Positions 33,935-43,419 of a stretch of 64,000 bases of DNA are shown piece by piece. Origin of the DNA: Fictibacillus nanhaiensis (GTDB taxonomy: Bacteria > Bacillota > Bacilli > Bacillales > Fictibacillaceae); contig JAEACG010000007.1 in NCBI GenBank assembly GCA_016401345.1, forward strand, positions 63,147 through 127,146, given 5' to 3'. The notes below the pieces were generated by a model. It saw only the letters and a list, made by a program, of their open reading frames with translations, had not been told where the DNA came from and searched no databases. The translations under genes were made by a program, and so were the position numbers. Each line of letters starts with the position of its first letter. Positions within the stretch are counted from its first letter, which is position 1.

Positions 33935-35809
33935 ATGTCAGGTGTCACTCTCTCGATGTGTTTGAAAATCAACCGAGACACGTTCGTCTATCCACAAAAT
34001 AACGGCGGCGTTTATCTCCGTAATAACGTGACTTCTATACAAATGGACGGAAATACGATCGAGCAATGGCTGCAAAAATTAATTCCTATGTTAGATGGTA
34101 ACCGGTCCATGGAGGAAATTACGGACGGGCTGCCTGATGCATATAAAGAGCAAGTCTTTAAGATCGCTGAAGTGTTACACAAAAATGGTTTTGTTCGCGA
34201 TACAAGTCAGGACCTTCCACATCAGCTACCTCCTGCTCTTTTAGAAAAATATGCTTCACAGATTGAATTTATTGATCACCTTAGCCACTCTGGAGCGCAT
34301 CGTTTTCAAAACTATCGTGATTCGAAAGTCGCTCTAATAGGCGGTGGTCCACTTCTCACTTCTCTCACAGCTTCACTTTTACAATCAGGACTTCCTGCTT
34401 TCACAATATTTCACGATACGGTAAACCAAGCTGAAACTAAATTACTGCAAGAACAAATAAAGGCTGCAAAAAAGCATGAGCCTCAATCGGCCATTACACT
34501 CTTACCATTCAATGAAAACAACTGTAAAGAAGATCTATCAAACGTTAATTATGTTCTTTATGCAAACGAAGATGTGAACACAGACATACTCTCTATGATT
34601 CAAAATATATGCAGGGAACAATCGATATCATTTCTACCTATTACATTACAAAACAATCAAGCTTTTGTTGGTCCTTTTGTCTTATCAGATTCTGCAGCAT
34701 GCTGGAAAACAGCTTCTTTACGCTTAAACAAAAAAATCAGCGAGGGAAACAAATCCATATCATCGCGAACAGCTTCAAGCCTGCTTGCGAACGTTGCTGT
34801 TTTTATGCTGTTCAAAAAGATAACCGACGTACAGGAAAATTCCGAAAACTCCGTCTATCAACTGAACGTGGAAACCTTAGAAGGAAGCTGGCATCCGGTT
34901 TCTCCTCACCCTTTCATAAACAAAAAAATGAAGGTTGATCAGATCGATGACCCTCTCTTGTTTTTAACAGATTCACCCAACCAAGAACTTGATCTGCACT
35001 CATTGTTTTATCAAATTACATCAAAGGAAACCGGACTATTCCGCTTGTTTGAAGAAGAAGATCTATCCCAGCTTCCACTGTCACAGTGCAGAGTAAAAGT
35101 GGCAGACCCATATGGTGAAAGTGAACCAGAACTCATCACAGCCTCAGGTAGAACACACGAAGATGCCAGACTAGAAGCAGGTCTAACTGGACTTGAAACG
35201 TATGTGAAGAAGTTATTTCATCATTCTCCCCATAATATGAGTGTTGGTACCGGCCGGTCTGCAGCAGAAGGAATGTGTAGAGCACTGCAAAACAACCTGC
35301 AAGAAATCTTCATGAATTCTCAAAACAAAATGCAAGTTTCTGCAGAAATTGATCAAAGTTCTATTCAAGACTCATACTCCACTTTTCTAATTCAAGCACT
35401 ATCAACGCTTTGTAATGAGATCAAACTCTATTTAGGTAAGAAGGTTTATGGTTTTCCCGTGGTTTGCGTTCAGCATGATGGTAAATGTTTCGGCTCTATC
35501 GGTCTAGATGAGAACCGTGCATTACAAAACGCACTTCAAGGAGCTCTTATGTATCGGCAAAATAAAGAAAAAGCATCTAGCAAGAAATGCATAATGTTGT
35601 CTAACACCATTCCAACCATTCGACTTCAAACGATTACCCTTTCAGAAACAAAAGAAGTACCACTAACAGAAACATTAGCATCAGCTCTACAAACGTTAAA
35701 GAGCAACAACTGCAACGCAACGTTTTACACATTACATGCAGAACCCATTTTGAACGAAAATACTTCTGGCATGTTTGGAATCACACTCTCTTCGGAGGTT
35801 CAATCATGA
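33935..35809 (+). CDS. TOMM leader-binding maturation protein, HcaF-like (ocin-ThiF-like)
   Basis: 624 residues. Residues about 15-90 look like the small winged-helix leader-binding (RRE) module. At 130-150 a Rossmann-like SKVALIGGGPLLTSLTASLL marks the degenerate ThiF/E1 fold of the thiazole-bacteriocin maturation family. The rest is unlike other families. In heterocycloanthracin systems HcaF binds the precursor leader and is required for the cyclodehydratase to work. Here it is first of three enzyme genes and its stop overlaps the next start by 4 bases (ATGA). TAGGAGGGGTATT precedes the ATG. Confidence 0.87.
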   Translation: MSGVTLSMCLKINRDTFVYPQNNGGVYLRNNVTSIQMDGNTIEQWLQKLIPMLDGNRSMEEITDGLPDAYKEQVFKIAEVLHKNGFVRDTSQDLPHQLPPALLEKYASQIEFIDHLSHSGAHRFQNYRDSKVALIGGGPLLTSLTASLLQSGLPAFTIFHDTVNQAETKLLQEQIKAAKKHEPQSAITLLPFNENNCKEDLSNVNYVLYANEDVNTDILSMIQNICREQSISFLPITLQNNQAFVGPFVLSDSAACWKTASLRLNKKISEGNKSISSRTASSLLANVAVFMLFKKITDVQENSENSVYQLNVETLEGSWHPVSPHPFINKKMKVDQIDDPLLFLTDSPNQELDLHSLFYQITSKETGLFRLFEEEDLSQLPLSQCRVKVADPYGESEPELITASGRTHEDARLEAGLTGLETYVKKLFHHSPHNMSVGTGRSAAEGMCRALQNNLQEIFMNSQNKMQVSAEIDQSSIQDSYSTFLIQALSTLCNEIKLYLGKKVYGFPVVCVQHDGKCFGSIGLDENRALQNALQGALMYRQNKEKASSKKCIMLSNTIPTIRLQTITLSETKEVPLTETLASALQTLKSNNCNATFYTLHAEPILNENTSGMFGITLSSEVQS

Positions 35810-37746
35810 CTCAACAAATCATTTTGATTGGGAATGGTAGTCTAGCTAATGAAGTTTACCAACAATTATATGAAACCTATCACATCTCTCGTTTTAAGAC
35901 AGTGGTAGATGCTGAAATCAATAATGAAAAACTAGCATTAGTCCTTCATGATAGCTGGAATCCGGCTCAGCATGTTAAAGCAGATGAATTGTTCCGAAAC
36001 AGCAATATTCCATGGTTGAGAGGATTTGTATTCTTTGGTGAAGCACATGTTGGTCCACTCGTTCAGCCAGATCAACCAGGCTGCTCACAATGTGCGGATC
36101 TACGTTTTTTCATGACCGGTCAAGATCGTAGAGAACATTTTCACATGAAAGACTATCAATGTTCAAAAGAAGAATTACCGCGAGATGTTTGGGCTACTAA
36201 TCTCGCAATCAACCAGACAGCTGCCCTCATTTGTGATGAGGTCGAGCGTCTCATGCATGTTGGTACTCCTCTCACCCATGAACACGTATACTTGATGAAC
36301 CTACAAACGTTCAAACTTTCGAAGCATTTCTTTTTACCAGATCCGTATTGTGAAACATGTGGTGACATACTACTTGATACCGATGATCATGCTATGGTTT
36401 CTCTTCAATCTAGTCCGAAAATCTCTCGAGACGTTTATCGTTGCCGTTCGATAGATTACCTTCAAAACGTATTAAGTCGAGATTATTTAGATAATCGTAC
36501 GGGTCTTCTCAACTTTAAAAGATATGACTTGATCTCACCTTTCGCCGACACTGTTGTAAACCTGCCTTTGCTCTCTGGTAATGAACTGAATGCCGGCAGG
36601 ACACATTCGTATGTGCATAGTGAACAAGCGGGTATTTTAGAAGGACTTGAGCGGTATTGTGGTTATGCGCCACGAGGAAAACGAACAATCGTTTACGAAC
36701 CATACAACAAAGTGAAAAATGTAGCAATGAATCCCCTATCGATCGGAACTCATGCACAGAAACAATACAGTCAGCACCATTTTCCTTTTCAACCGTTTGA
36801 TCCAGACCGACCGATCCACTGGGTGTGGGGATATTCCTTGTCTGAAGATCGCCCTGCATTAGTGCCTGAAACGTTCGCCTATTACAGCATGGGTGGAGGA
36901 GAAGGCTTCGTTTATGAGACTTCAAATGGCTGTGCAGTTGGTGGTAGTTTAGAAGAAGCCATTCTTTATGGCATCTTCGAAATCGTAGAACGGGATGCAT
37001 TTCTTATGACGTGGTACGGTGAACTGCCTATTCCGCGTCTTGACATGAAATCAATTAATGACGCAGAGCTTCAGCTCATGGTTCAACGCATCCAGCATGT
37101 AACGGGGTTTGAGGTTCAATTATTTAATGCTACTACTGAAAACGGAATTCCAAGCATTTGGGCGATGGCAAAGAATACGAAGAACGATGGCTTAAATTTG
37201 CTCTGTGCAGCCGGTGCCCATCTTGATCCACTTAGAGCAGCCAAAGGTGCTGTTCAAGAGCTTTCTGGCATGCTTCTTAATATGGAAGAAAGTTTTCTGA
37301 AAGACCGTAAGAAATACGAAAAGATGTATAAAGACTCTAGTCTAGTTCGTCATATGGAAGATCACTCGATGGTGTACGGCTTAAAGGAAGCAGAGAAACG
37401 ATTATATTTTTTACTAGATAAGCGGAAGGTGCGAGACTTTGAAGAAGAGTTCAAACCGGTTCGCCAAACTGACGATCTTTTAGAGGACCTAAATAGTGTG
37501 CTGAAAATCTTTAAGAACCTAAACCTTGAAGTTATTGTGGTTGATCAAACCGGACCTGAATTACAGAGAAACGGCCTACATTGTGTAAAAGTTATCATAC
37601 CAGGCATGCTGCCGATGACGTTCGGACATCATCTCACTCGATTACAAGGGTTGGACCGAGTGCTCACGGTACCGATGAAACTCGGATATGTGAAACAACC
37701 GTTATCACCGAACGAATTGAATCCACACCCTCACCCGTTTCCTTAA
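35806..37746 (+). CDS. TOMM cyclodehydratase, fused C and YcaO (D) domains
   Basis: 646 residues. The N-terminal third is an E1-like C domain with IILIGNGSLANEV and two CxxC pairs (C93/C96 and C182/C185) for structural zinc. From about residue 260 the YcaO domain runs: HSEQAGILEGLERYCG and EAILYGIFEIVERDAFLMTW hold the ATP- and Mg-binding Glu residues. The chain ends NPHPHPFP, the PxPxP tail that TOMM YcaO enzymes need for activity. It uses ATP to phosphorylate amide oxygens and close Cys side chains into thiazolines on the precursor. HcaD is the closest described relative. Confidence 0.92.
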   Translation: MTQQIILIGNGSLANEVYQQLYETYHISRFKTVVDAEINNEKLALVLHDSWNPAQHVKADELFRNSNIPWLRGFVFFGEAHVGPLVQPDQPGCSQCADLRFFMTGQDRREHFHMKDYQCSKEELPRDVWATNLAINQTAALICDEVERLMHVGTPLTHEHVYLMNLQTFKLSKHFFLPDPYCETCGDILLDTDDHAMVSLQSSPKISRDVYRCRSIDYLQNVLSRDYLDNRTGLLNFKRYDLISPFADTVVNLPLLSGNELNAGRTHSYVHSEQAGILEGLERYCGYAPRGKRTIVYEPYNKVKNVAMNPLSIGTHAQKQYSQHHFPFQPFDPDRPIHWVWGYSLSEDRPALVPETFAYYSMGGGEGFVYETSNGCAVGGSLEEAILYGIFEIVERDAFLMTWYGELPIPRLDMKSINDAELQLMVQRIQHVTGFEVQLFNATTENGIPSIWAMAKNTKNDGLNLLCAAGAHLDPLRAAKGAVQELSGMLLNMEESFLKDRKKYEKMYKDSSLVRHMEDHSMVYGLKEAEKRLYFLLDKRKVRDFEEEFKPVRQTDDLLEDLNSVLKIFKNLNLEVIVVDQTGPELQRNGLHCVKVIIPGMLPMTFGHHLTRLQGLDRVLTVPMKLGYVKQPLSPNELNPHPHPFP

Positions 37747-37778
37747 AACTGTACGATAGAAAGAAAGGGGCATTGTAC

Positions 37779-39323
37779 ATGAACCTCGATGAGTTTTTAT
37801 ACAACCTTCATTACGAGACCGCTAAGATCACGCCTCCCGATTGGGAAGTGAACTGGGAAGATGCCCCGCTTCCCTATAAACTGTACACAACAGATCTGCC
37901 TGAAGTTGAATTAACCAGAAATTTTTCTGACACACACTCACCTAGTACTCTTCCAACGCTAGCTGATCTAAGTCAATTTCTTTGGTATTCCTATGCAATC
38001 ACACAAGTGAGCGAGTCGTTTCTTTCCATCGATTCAGTGGATACGTGGATGACTTATCGCCGCTACGTTCCTTCTGGGGGTGCACTCTATCCGAGTGAAG
38101 TTTATCTGTATCTGAAGCTCCAAGAAATACCCACTGGCATCTATCATTACGATGCTGCACATCATTCGTTAATTTGTTTGCGTGAAGGAAATTTTGATGA
38201 TTATTTGGATGGAGCTTTAGGAAATCGCTGCGATATATCGAAATGTTTTGCATCTATATTTGTATCGACTTTCTTTTGGAAAAACTTTTTTAAATATCAC
38301 AATTTCTCTTATCGTCTTCAAGGACTCGACGCAGGCTTTTTGCTCGGCCAGATGTTAGAAGTCGGGAAACGTAAGAACTTTAAGACTGGCGTTTATTATC
38401 AATTTTTAGATGGGGCTATCAATCATTTACTTGGGGTTCATGAGGATGAAGAAAGTGTGTATGCTGTTCTTCCTCTCTCAATAGACAACGCAATGAAATG
38501 GTTTGAGGATATAAAAAACGTTCAAATTACCTCAGCAAAACTATGTAAAGAGCTTGAGCCCATACACCATCAACATTATATGAAGTCAAAGGTTGTTCGC
38601 CCTTATCCAATGCTGCTTAAAATGAATCAAGCATGTATGTTGCATGCTTTAACTAATGATAAAAAGCATCCAATCAATAATGATTCTTCTCTTGTAAAAG
38701 TACCGCAAACAAACGATTTAACTAATTCGTTCTCAAAAGCATGCAAAGATCGATATTCCCCAGGACAAGATTTTGTATTAAAACCATTACAGTTCGAAAC
38801 TCTTTCAAACCTTTTAAATGACCTTACATTAATGAGTCACTATCGAAACGATATTGATCAAGATCTTTCACTTTTAACGTCCCGTGTTTCCCTTCGCTTT
38901 ACTTCATATGGTGTAGTTGGACTTTCTAATGGTATGTATGAAGTCTGTAATTTCACTCATGAGATAAAGCAGATCTCAAACGGAGATTACAGGATGACTC
39001 AACAAGATGGTCTGCTTTCCGATTTTGTTAATATGGCTCAGATTCCGCTTTCGTTTAATTTTAGCGGCAACAGAAACCACTACCAGGAACTGTACGGTTA
39101 TCGAGGTCATCGGATACTGCACATGGAAGCGGGAATTCTAGCTCATAAGTTACTCATTGCTGCCTCTGCACGAAACATGAACGGTCACCCAGTTCTAGGA
39201 TTCGATGTTCCTTGGTATGATGAGTTATTTCAACTAAGAAAAGATGAAAGAACGAGTTTACTACAGATTCCAATTGGTTATCACCGTCCACCAGCAAGGT
39301 TACAAAGTCGTGTGGATATGTAA
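37779..39323 (+). CDS. SagB-type FMN dehydrogenase
   Basis: 514 residues. Nitroreductase-fold SagB/McbC family: RRYVPSGGALYPSEVYLYL at about 90-108 (the conserved R-x2-PSGG-x2-YP block), GLDAGFLLGQMLEVGK in the middle, and a degenerate second copy in the C-terminal half. FMN-dependent oxidation turns thiazolines into aromatic thiazoles, completing the modification begun by the cyclodehydratase. The start is the ATG at 37779 after AAAGGGG; an open frame further upstream belongs to the previous gene in another frame. It is the last gene of the unit; the terminator begins in its stop codon. Confidence 0.88.
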   Translation: MNLDEFLYNLHYETAKITPPDWEVNWEDAPLPYKLYTTDLPEVELTRNFSDTHSPSTLPTLADLSQFLWYSYAITQVSESFLSIDSVDTWMTYRRYVPSGGALYPSEVYLYLKLQEIPTGIYHYDAAHHSLICLREGNFDDYLDGALGNRCDISKCFASIFVSTFFWKNFFKYHNFSYRLQGLDAGFLLGQMLEVGKRKNFKTGVYYQFLDGAINHLLGVHEDEESVYAVLPLSIDNAMKWFEDIKNVQITSAKLCKELEPIHHQHYMKSKVVRPYPMLLKMNQACMLHALTNDKKHPINNDSSLVKVPQTNDLTNSFSKACKDRYSPGQDFVLKPLQFETLSNLLNDLTLMSHYRNDIDQDLSLLTSRVSLRFTSYGVVGLSNGMYEVCNFTHEIKQISNGDYRMTQQDGLLSDFVNMAQIPLSFNFSGNRNHYQELYGYRGHRILHMEAGILAHKLLIAASARNMNGHPVLGFDVPWYDELFQLRKDERTSLLQIPIGYHRPPARLQSRVDM

Positions 39324-39353
39324 ATGCCTGTGGCTATGTGGCCACAGGCATTT
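39322..39353. terminator. Bidirectional terminator ending the TOMM unit
   Basis: AAATGCCTGTGGC and GCCACAGGCATTT are exact complements around TATGTG. The stem begins within the stop codon of the dehydrogenase gene and also faces the convergent SdpI-like gene. Confidence 0.88.
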
Positions 39354-39368
39354 ATGTGTGTAAAACAT

Positions 39369-40019
39369 TTAGTTGTTATCTACATTCTTATACCGATTGA
39401 AAAAAACATAAGAAGCAATGGTTGCGATGAGAACCGTTGATAAAACCACAACGAGCATACCCGTAAATTTATAAATGCCTGGCAAGAAAGATATTGCAAC
39501 AAGCAAAATTCCTGCCATTACAAAGAGCTTCCCACTAAGTTGGTGTGTTTTTCTCCACGTCTTCTCGTTCGCAAGCGTCCACGGTGTGCGTATCCCGATA
39601 AAGTAGTTATGTTTGATTCTCGGCAAGTAGTTTCCAAGTACGATAAAAAGTAACCCGATACCTAAATTCACGACTAGTGAAATGTCTATATTAACACCTA
39701 AACCATAGCTTATGGTCATGGATTGAAGAAGTAAGAAGAACACGTTCATAATCGTAATAAAAATCGTATAACTGCTAGAAAATTTCTTGTAGTTTTCTTT
39801 CTTCGGGTCAATTCTTGGCATGAAGATAAACAACGCCATCAAAACAATCATTAAAAGTGGCGGAAAGAATGCAGCATATTGCTTATCCCAATATCCATCC
39901 ACCTCACCATGGATGTTCCAATGCATTGGCATTTGATCAGGCAGGTAAGGATATGCGAATACACCGATCAGTACACTAAGTGCAATAAGAAGATAACTCC
40001 ATCCATACTTTTTCATCAT
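39369..40019 (-). CDS. sdpI: SdpI-family immunity-type membrane protein
   Basis: 216 residues with about six membrane helices. The N-terminal block AYPYLPDQMPMHWNIHGEVD is the DUF1648 signature (P-x2-(M/I)P-x-HWN), and GNYLPRIKHNYFIGIRTPWT with ETWRKTHQLSGK is the SdpI block. In B. subtilis SdpI protects cells from the SdpC toxin and holds SdpR at the membrane. No sdpC toxin is seen, but the gene lies beside the TOMM cluster. Its start overlaps the SdpR-like stop by 4 bases. Immunity to the TOMM product is an inference. Confidence 0.87.
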   Translation of the reverse strand: MMKKYGWSYLLIALSVLIGVFAYPYLPDQMPMHWNIHGEVDGYWDKQYAAFFPPLLMIVLMALFIFMPRIDPKKENYKKFSSSYTIFITIMNVFFLLLQSMTISYGLGVNIDISLVVNLGIGLLFIVLGNYLPRIKHNYFIGIRTPWTLANEKTWRKTHQLSGKLFVMAGILLVAISFLPGIYKFTGMLVVVLSTVLIATIASYVFFNRYKNVDNN

Positions 40020-40288
40020 TTTTCCTCCTTCGTTGTAAATGTGAAATACCAGCTCATTAATTCATGAAACACCGTTGTGTTCAAAGAATAATAAATATGC
40101 TGTCCTCTTCTCTCATCATCAATTAGCGAAGCATGCTTTAAAATTTTCAAGTGATGAGACACACTCGGTTTTTGCATGTCAAAATGTGAAGCGATCTCTC
40201 CTGCTGTTAGTTCATCTTCTTTTAACAGCGTTAAGATCTGTCTTCGGGTTGGGTCGGATAATGCTTTAAATGCTTCATTAAGAGACAT
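40016..40288 (-). CDS. sdpR: SdpR-like ArsR-family autorepressor
   Basis: 90 residues. Winged helix-turn-helix of the ArsR family: FKALSDPTRRQILTLLKEDE, MQKPSVSHHLKILKHASLI as the recognition helix and ERRGQHIYYSLNTTV as the wing. No metal-binding Cys are present, which fits the SdpR branch. It shares a 4-base stop/start overlap with the SdpI-like gene and has a palindrome 28 bases upstream that is likely its own operator. GAGGTGACAAG precedes the ATG. Confidence 0.9.
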   Translation of the reverse strand: MSLNEAFKALSDPTRRQILTLLKEDELTAGEIASHFDMQKPSVSHHLKILKHASLIDDERRGQHIYYSLNTTVFHELMSWYFTFTTKEEK

Positions 40289-40315
40289 CTTGTCACCTCA
40301 GGATGATTTCCCATT

Positions 40316-40349
40316 ATTAGATATTTAGATAAATGTCTAACTATCTAAT
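40316..40349. promoter_or_regulatory. 34-bp imperfect palindrome, likely SdpR-type operator
   Basis: ATTAGATATTTAGATA pairs with TGTCTAACTATCTAAT in 14 of 16 places, with AA at the centre. The inner TTAGA...TCTAA unit is typical of ArsR-family operators. It lies just upstream of the autorepressor gene. Confidence 0.65.
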
Positions 40350-40465
40350 TACATAATATGTTTATTCTGCCTTTGTGTCAATCATTTCAGTAAAATGTGT
40401 TCAATAAAAATAAACACATTTATTAGTTAAATAAATGTGCCTGCTTCAAGGAATATTCTTCTGAT

Positions 40466-40933
40466 TTAACGATGGGATGGCCAAGATCCCTGCATTTTTC
40501 TCAACAGCATAATTTGACCAGTATGATAGGCATCATGAAGAAAGATATCAATGAGATCACTTTCTAATCCGCTCTCTTTTAAATCTTCAGAACTCATCTC
40601 ACTTAGTAATCCTTTGAGCTTGTTGTGTACGTTTTCTGCGCGATTGGTGGTAAGATACCAGTCATCATCGTCTTCTGTTTGTTTGGTGATAAAAAAGGTA
40701 TCGTTTCCATCAATTCGCGTCCATTCTTGTCCTTCCAACGTGGCAACAAGTCGTTCTTTGTAATAAATGAGATGATTGACGTTCTCCCAGATGGATTTCG
40801 TTGCTTCGCCCGGCGGTCTAAAGCTAGCTTGCTTAGCCGTTAATCCTTCTATAGCTGGTTTGAGCGGGGCATACCAGCTCTCTTTATCAAATGTCGAATC
40901 TAGCACATCCAGTAATAATTCTGCTCGGCTCAT
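40466..40933 (-). CDS. DinB-family protein (first of a pair)
   Basis: 155 residues with the four-helix DinB/YfiT fold: SIWENVNHLIYYKERLVATL carries a first metal His, and DIFLHDAYHTGQIMLLRKMQ the H-x3-H pair. The family binds metals and may be thiol-dependent transferases (bacillithiol-linked in some). Function unknown here. AGGAGG lies 10 bases before the ATG at 40933. It follows the second DinB gene by about 14 bases on the same strand, so both are in one operon. Confidence 0.85.
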   Translation of the reverse strand: MSRAELLLDVLDSTFDKESWYAPLKPAIEGLTAKQASFRPPGEATKSIWENVNHLIYYKERLVATLEGQEWTRIDGNDTFFITKQTEDDDDWYLTTNRAENVHNKLKGLLSEMSSEDLKESGLESDLIDIFLHDAYHTGQIMLLRKMQGSWPSHR

Positions 40934-40947
40934 GTGCAAATGACCTC

Positions 40948-41445
40948 CTAATGATTTGTCGGATTTTTTATCATCGGCTCAATGAGATCTGTATCTGGCG
41001 GGGCATATCCTAGTTGTCTGCCAATCTTTACAATCTGTCCTTTGTGATGGAATTCATGAGTCATCGTGTGCGTAAATAACCACAAAGCCGTAAAGTCGGC
41101 TTGACTTCCATTTCTAAACGTCACTTCTACTGTGTGATCCCAATTGTCTTCAAATTTCTCAATGAACTCATAAACCAGTTCATCTGTTTTTCTAAAAATC
41201 TCACGCATTTCTTGTACATTATGGATCGACTCTGGTGTAATATCAGGCAGCGACTTTCCTAGTGCACGATCACCGAGCCATCCTTGGTAACAACCTGCTA
41301 CGTGAGCATGTAGGCTGAGAATAGATTCACCACTAAATCCTTTAAGTTTCTTTTCATAATCAGCTGGATCTAATGTCTCGCAATATTGAAAAAGAGTCTC
41401 TCTCGTTGAACGTACCCAATCATACTGAGTTCTGAACAAATTCAT
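40948..41445 (-). CDS. DinB-family protein (second of a pair)
   Basis: 165 residues, same fold as its downstream neighbour but only distantly similar: ILSLHAHVAGCYQGWLGDRA has the first His, and TMTHEFHHKGQIVKIGRQLG the H-x3-HH block. The family is widespread in bacilli, often as several paralogues. The start follows AGGAGAGTGAGAGT. First gene of the two-gene unit. Confidence 0.86.
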   Translation of the reverse strand: MNLFRTQYDWVRSTRETLFQYCETLDPADYEKKLKGFSGESILSLHAHVAGCYQGWLGDRALGKSLPDITPESIHNVQEMREIFRKTDELVYEFIEKFEDNWDHTVEVTFRNGSQADFTALWLFTHTMTHEFHHKGQIVKIGRQLGYAPPDTDLIEPMIKNPTNH

Positions 41446-41542
41446 ACTCTCACTCTCCTTTTTGAACTCACGAATACTTCCCTATCGTTAAGTAGATTTC
41501 CTTCTTATCGGGTTTAAGAATATGACGTTAACCTCGTTAAAA

Positions 41543-41574
41543 AAGATGTATTCCTTGTGCTAGGAATACATCTT
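41543..41574 (-). terminator. Terminator of the AlaR-AlaT unit
   Basis: AAGATGTATTCCT and AGGAATACATCTT pair exactly; on the minus strand TTTTTAACG follows. It starts 15 bases past the alaT stop. Confidence 0.88.
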
Positions 41575-41588
41575 CAATAAAGAAATGC

Positions 41589-42761
41589 TTATAATGTTTG
41601 TAAAAATCGGTCAATTCGGCGCATCGCTTCTTCAAGCTTTTGAACAGAGGTCGCATAGGAACAGCGAACATGCCCCTCTCCACTCTCTCCAAAAACACTT
41701 CCTGGTACAACGGCAACCTGCTCTTTCATAAGGAGCTGTTCGGCAAACTCTTCCGATGACAGTCCTGTCTTTTCAATGGATGGAAATACATAAAATGCAC
41801 CACCTGGAACATGGCACGATAAGCCCATCTCCTCTAAAGCATGAATGACTAAACTACGGCGCTGCCGGTAACTTTCTTTCATTTTCACTACATCTTTCTG
41901 CCCGTTAACGAGTGCTTCAAGAGCAGCATGCTGGGCCATTGTAGGAGCGCACATCATCGTATACTGATGGATTTTTAGCATAGCTTGCAAAATAGTTTTA
42001 GGACCACAGGCAAAGCCCAAGCGCCAACCCGTCATGGCAAATGCTTTTGAGAATCCAGAAATTAAGATCGTGCGGTCCCGCATATTTTTCACTGCAGGAA
42101 AACTCGTATACGGTTCATCGTACGTAAGTTCAGCATATATTTCATCTGAAATAACGAGCAAATCATGCTTCTCCACTACCTCCGCTATACGTTCCAAATC
42201 GTCTTTTGACAGCACAGTGCCTGTTGGATTATTCGGACTGCACAACATAAGCACTTTCGTTTTGTCAGTGATCGCCTCTTCGATTTGCTCTGGCTGAAGC
42301 TTGAAATCATTCTCGCTGTACGTATTTACAGGGACAGGGACTCCGCCAGCCAGTGTTACTGTTGGTGCATAGGAAACAAAGCTTGGCTCAACAACAATAA
42401 CTTCCTCACCAGGATTAAGAACTGCACGCAATGCTATATCAATCGCCTGTGAAGCACCGACAGTAACGACTATTTCTTCATCCGCACTATACATAACACC
42501 AAACCGTCTTTTCATATAGCGAGAGATCTCTTTTCGGAGCTCAAACAATCCAGCATTAGCTGTATAAGCCGTATAGCCTTGTTCTAACGAGTGATAACTT
42601 GCTTCAATCACATTCCATGGTGTAACGAAATCCGGCTCACCGACACCAAGAGAAATAACGTTTTCCATAGAAGAAGCAAGGTCAAAGAAACGACGGATAC
42701 CAGATGGCTGGATGGATTGCACGGTATTTGATAAATATTTAGAAGTGGGTTCAGTGATCAT
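41589..42761 (-). CDS. alaT: PLP-dependent aminotransferase, AlaT (YugH)-like
   Basis: 390 residues, fold-type I aminotransferase. Conserved N-terminal pattern VISLGVGEPDFVTPWNV, then CSPNNPTGTVLSK and the PLP lysine in ILISGFSKAFAMTGWRLGFA. Its gene starts inside the stop of an Lrp-type regulator gene (4-base overlap), exactly the alaR-alaT (yugG-yugH) layout of B. subtilis, where AlaT makes alanine from pyruvate. The substrate is thus inferred from context and similarity. A clean terminator follows. Confidence 0.88.
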   Translation of the reverse strand: MITEPTSKYLSNTVQSIQPSGIRRFFDLASSMENVISLGVGEPDFVTPWNVIEASYHSLEQGYTAYTANAGLFELRKEISRYMKRRFGVMYSADEEIVVTVGASQAIDIALRAVLNPGEEVIVVEPSFVSYAPTVTLAGGVPVPVNTYSENDFKLQPEQIEEAITDKTKVLMLCSPNNPTGTVLSKDDLERIAEVVEKHDLLVISDEIYAELTYDEPYTSFPAVKNMRDRTILISGFSKAFAMTGWRLGFACGPKTILQAMLKIHQYTMMCAPTMAQHAALEALVNGQKDVVKMKESYRQRRSLVIHALEEMGLSCHVPGGAFYVFPSIEKTGLSSEEFAEQLLMKEQVAVVPGSVFGESGEGHVRCSYATSVQKLEEAMRRIDRFLQTL

Positions 42762-43261
42762 GGCGACACCACAATTCGTTTATCCTCATCATTATCACTA
42801 AATACAAGCCCGTCATGTTTGTATTTTTTTAGAATGAAATGAGTGGTTGTTGAAATGACTGAATCGATAGTCGAGAGTTTTTCCGATACAAATCGTCCGA
42901 CTTCCGCCATCGTTTTCCCTTCGATCGATACTGACAAATCGTAAACGCCGGACATGAGATATACCGCTTTAACTTCAGGAAAACGGTAAATTCGCTCCGC
43001 CACTTTATCAAAGCCAACACCTCGTTTTGGTGTGACCTTTACATCGATCATAGCTGTTACAGCACCGTCTTCGGTACCTTTCGTCCAGTCGATAATGGCC
43101 GAATAGCCTAGAATCACTTTTTCTTTTTCAAGCTTGTCTAGTATTTGTTTTGTTTCATCCTCTGTAATTCCCATTAACCTTGCGATCGTACCTGTTTCAA
43201 GACGTCCGTTTTTTTCTATGAGTTGCAATAATTCGCGTTCTGTAGAATTCAAATCAATCAC
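42758..43261 (-). CDS. alaR: Lrp/AsnC-family regulator, AlaR (YugG)-like
   Basis: 167 residues. N-terminal winged helix: STERELLQLIEKNGRLETGT and ARLMGITEDETKQILDKLEK, followed by the Lrp/AsnC ligand-binding domain AMIDVKVTPKRGVGFDKVAE and VKAVYLMSGVYDLSVSIEGK. It should respond to an amino acid, most likely alanine, and control the overlapping aminotransferase gene downstream. The start follows AAAGCGAG, a modest ribosome site. Confidence 0.88.
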   Translation of the reverse strand: MIDLNSTERELLQLIEKNGRLETGTIARLMGITEDETKQILDKLEKEKVILGYSAIIDWTKGTEDGAVTAMIDVKVTPKRGVGFDKVAERIYRFPEVKAVYLMSGVYDLSVSIEGKTMAEVGRFVSEKLSTIDSVISTTTHFILKKYKHDGLVFSDNDEDKRIVVSP

Positions 43262-43419
43262 TCGCTTTTAGTAGATTATGCTGACCATTATAACAAACCC
43301 TCTACGTTAATCCACTTGGAAATTAATTAATAAATGGATATCTGTTAGATTTTCTAGTTACGATACAAATACTCCGTATCATACATTGTAGCTCTGTAAC
43401 GCTTTTACCCTGGTTCTAT

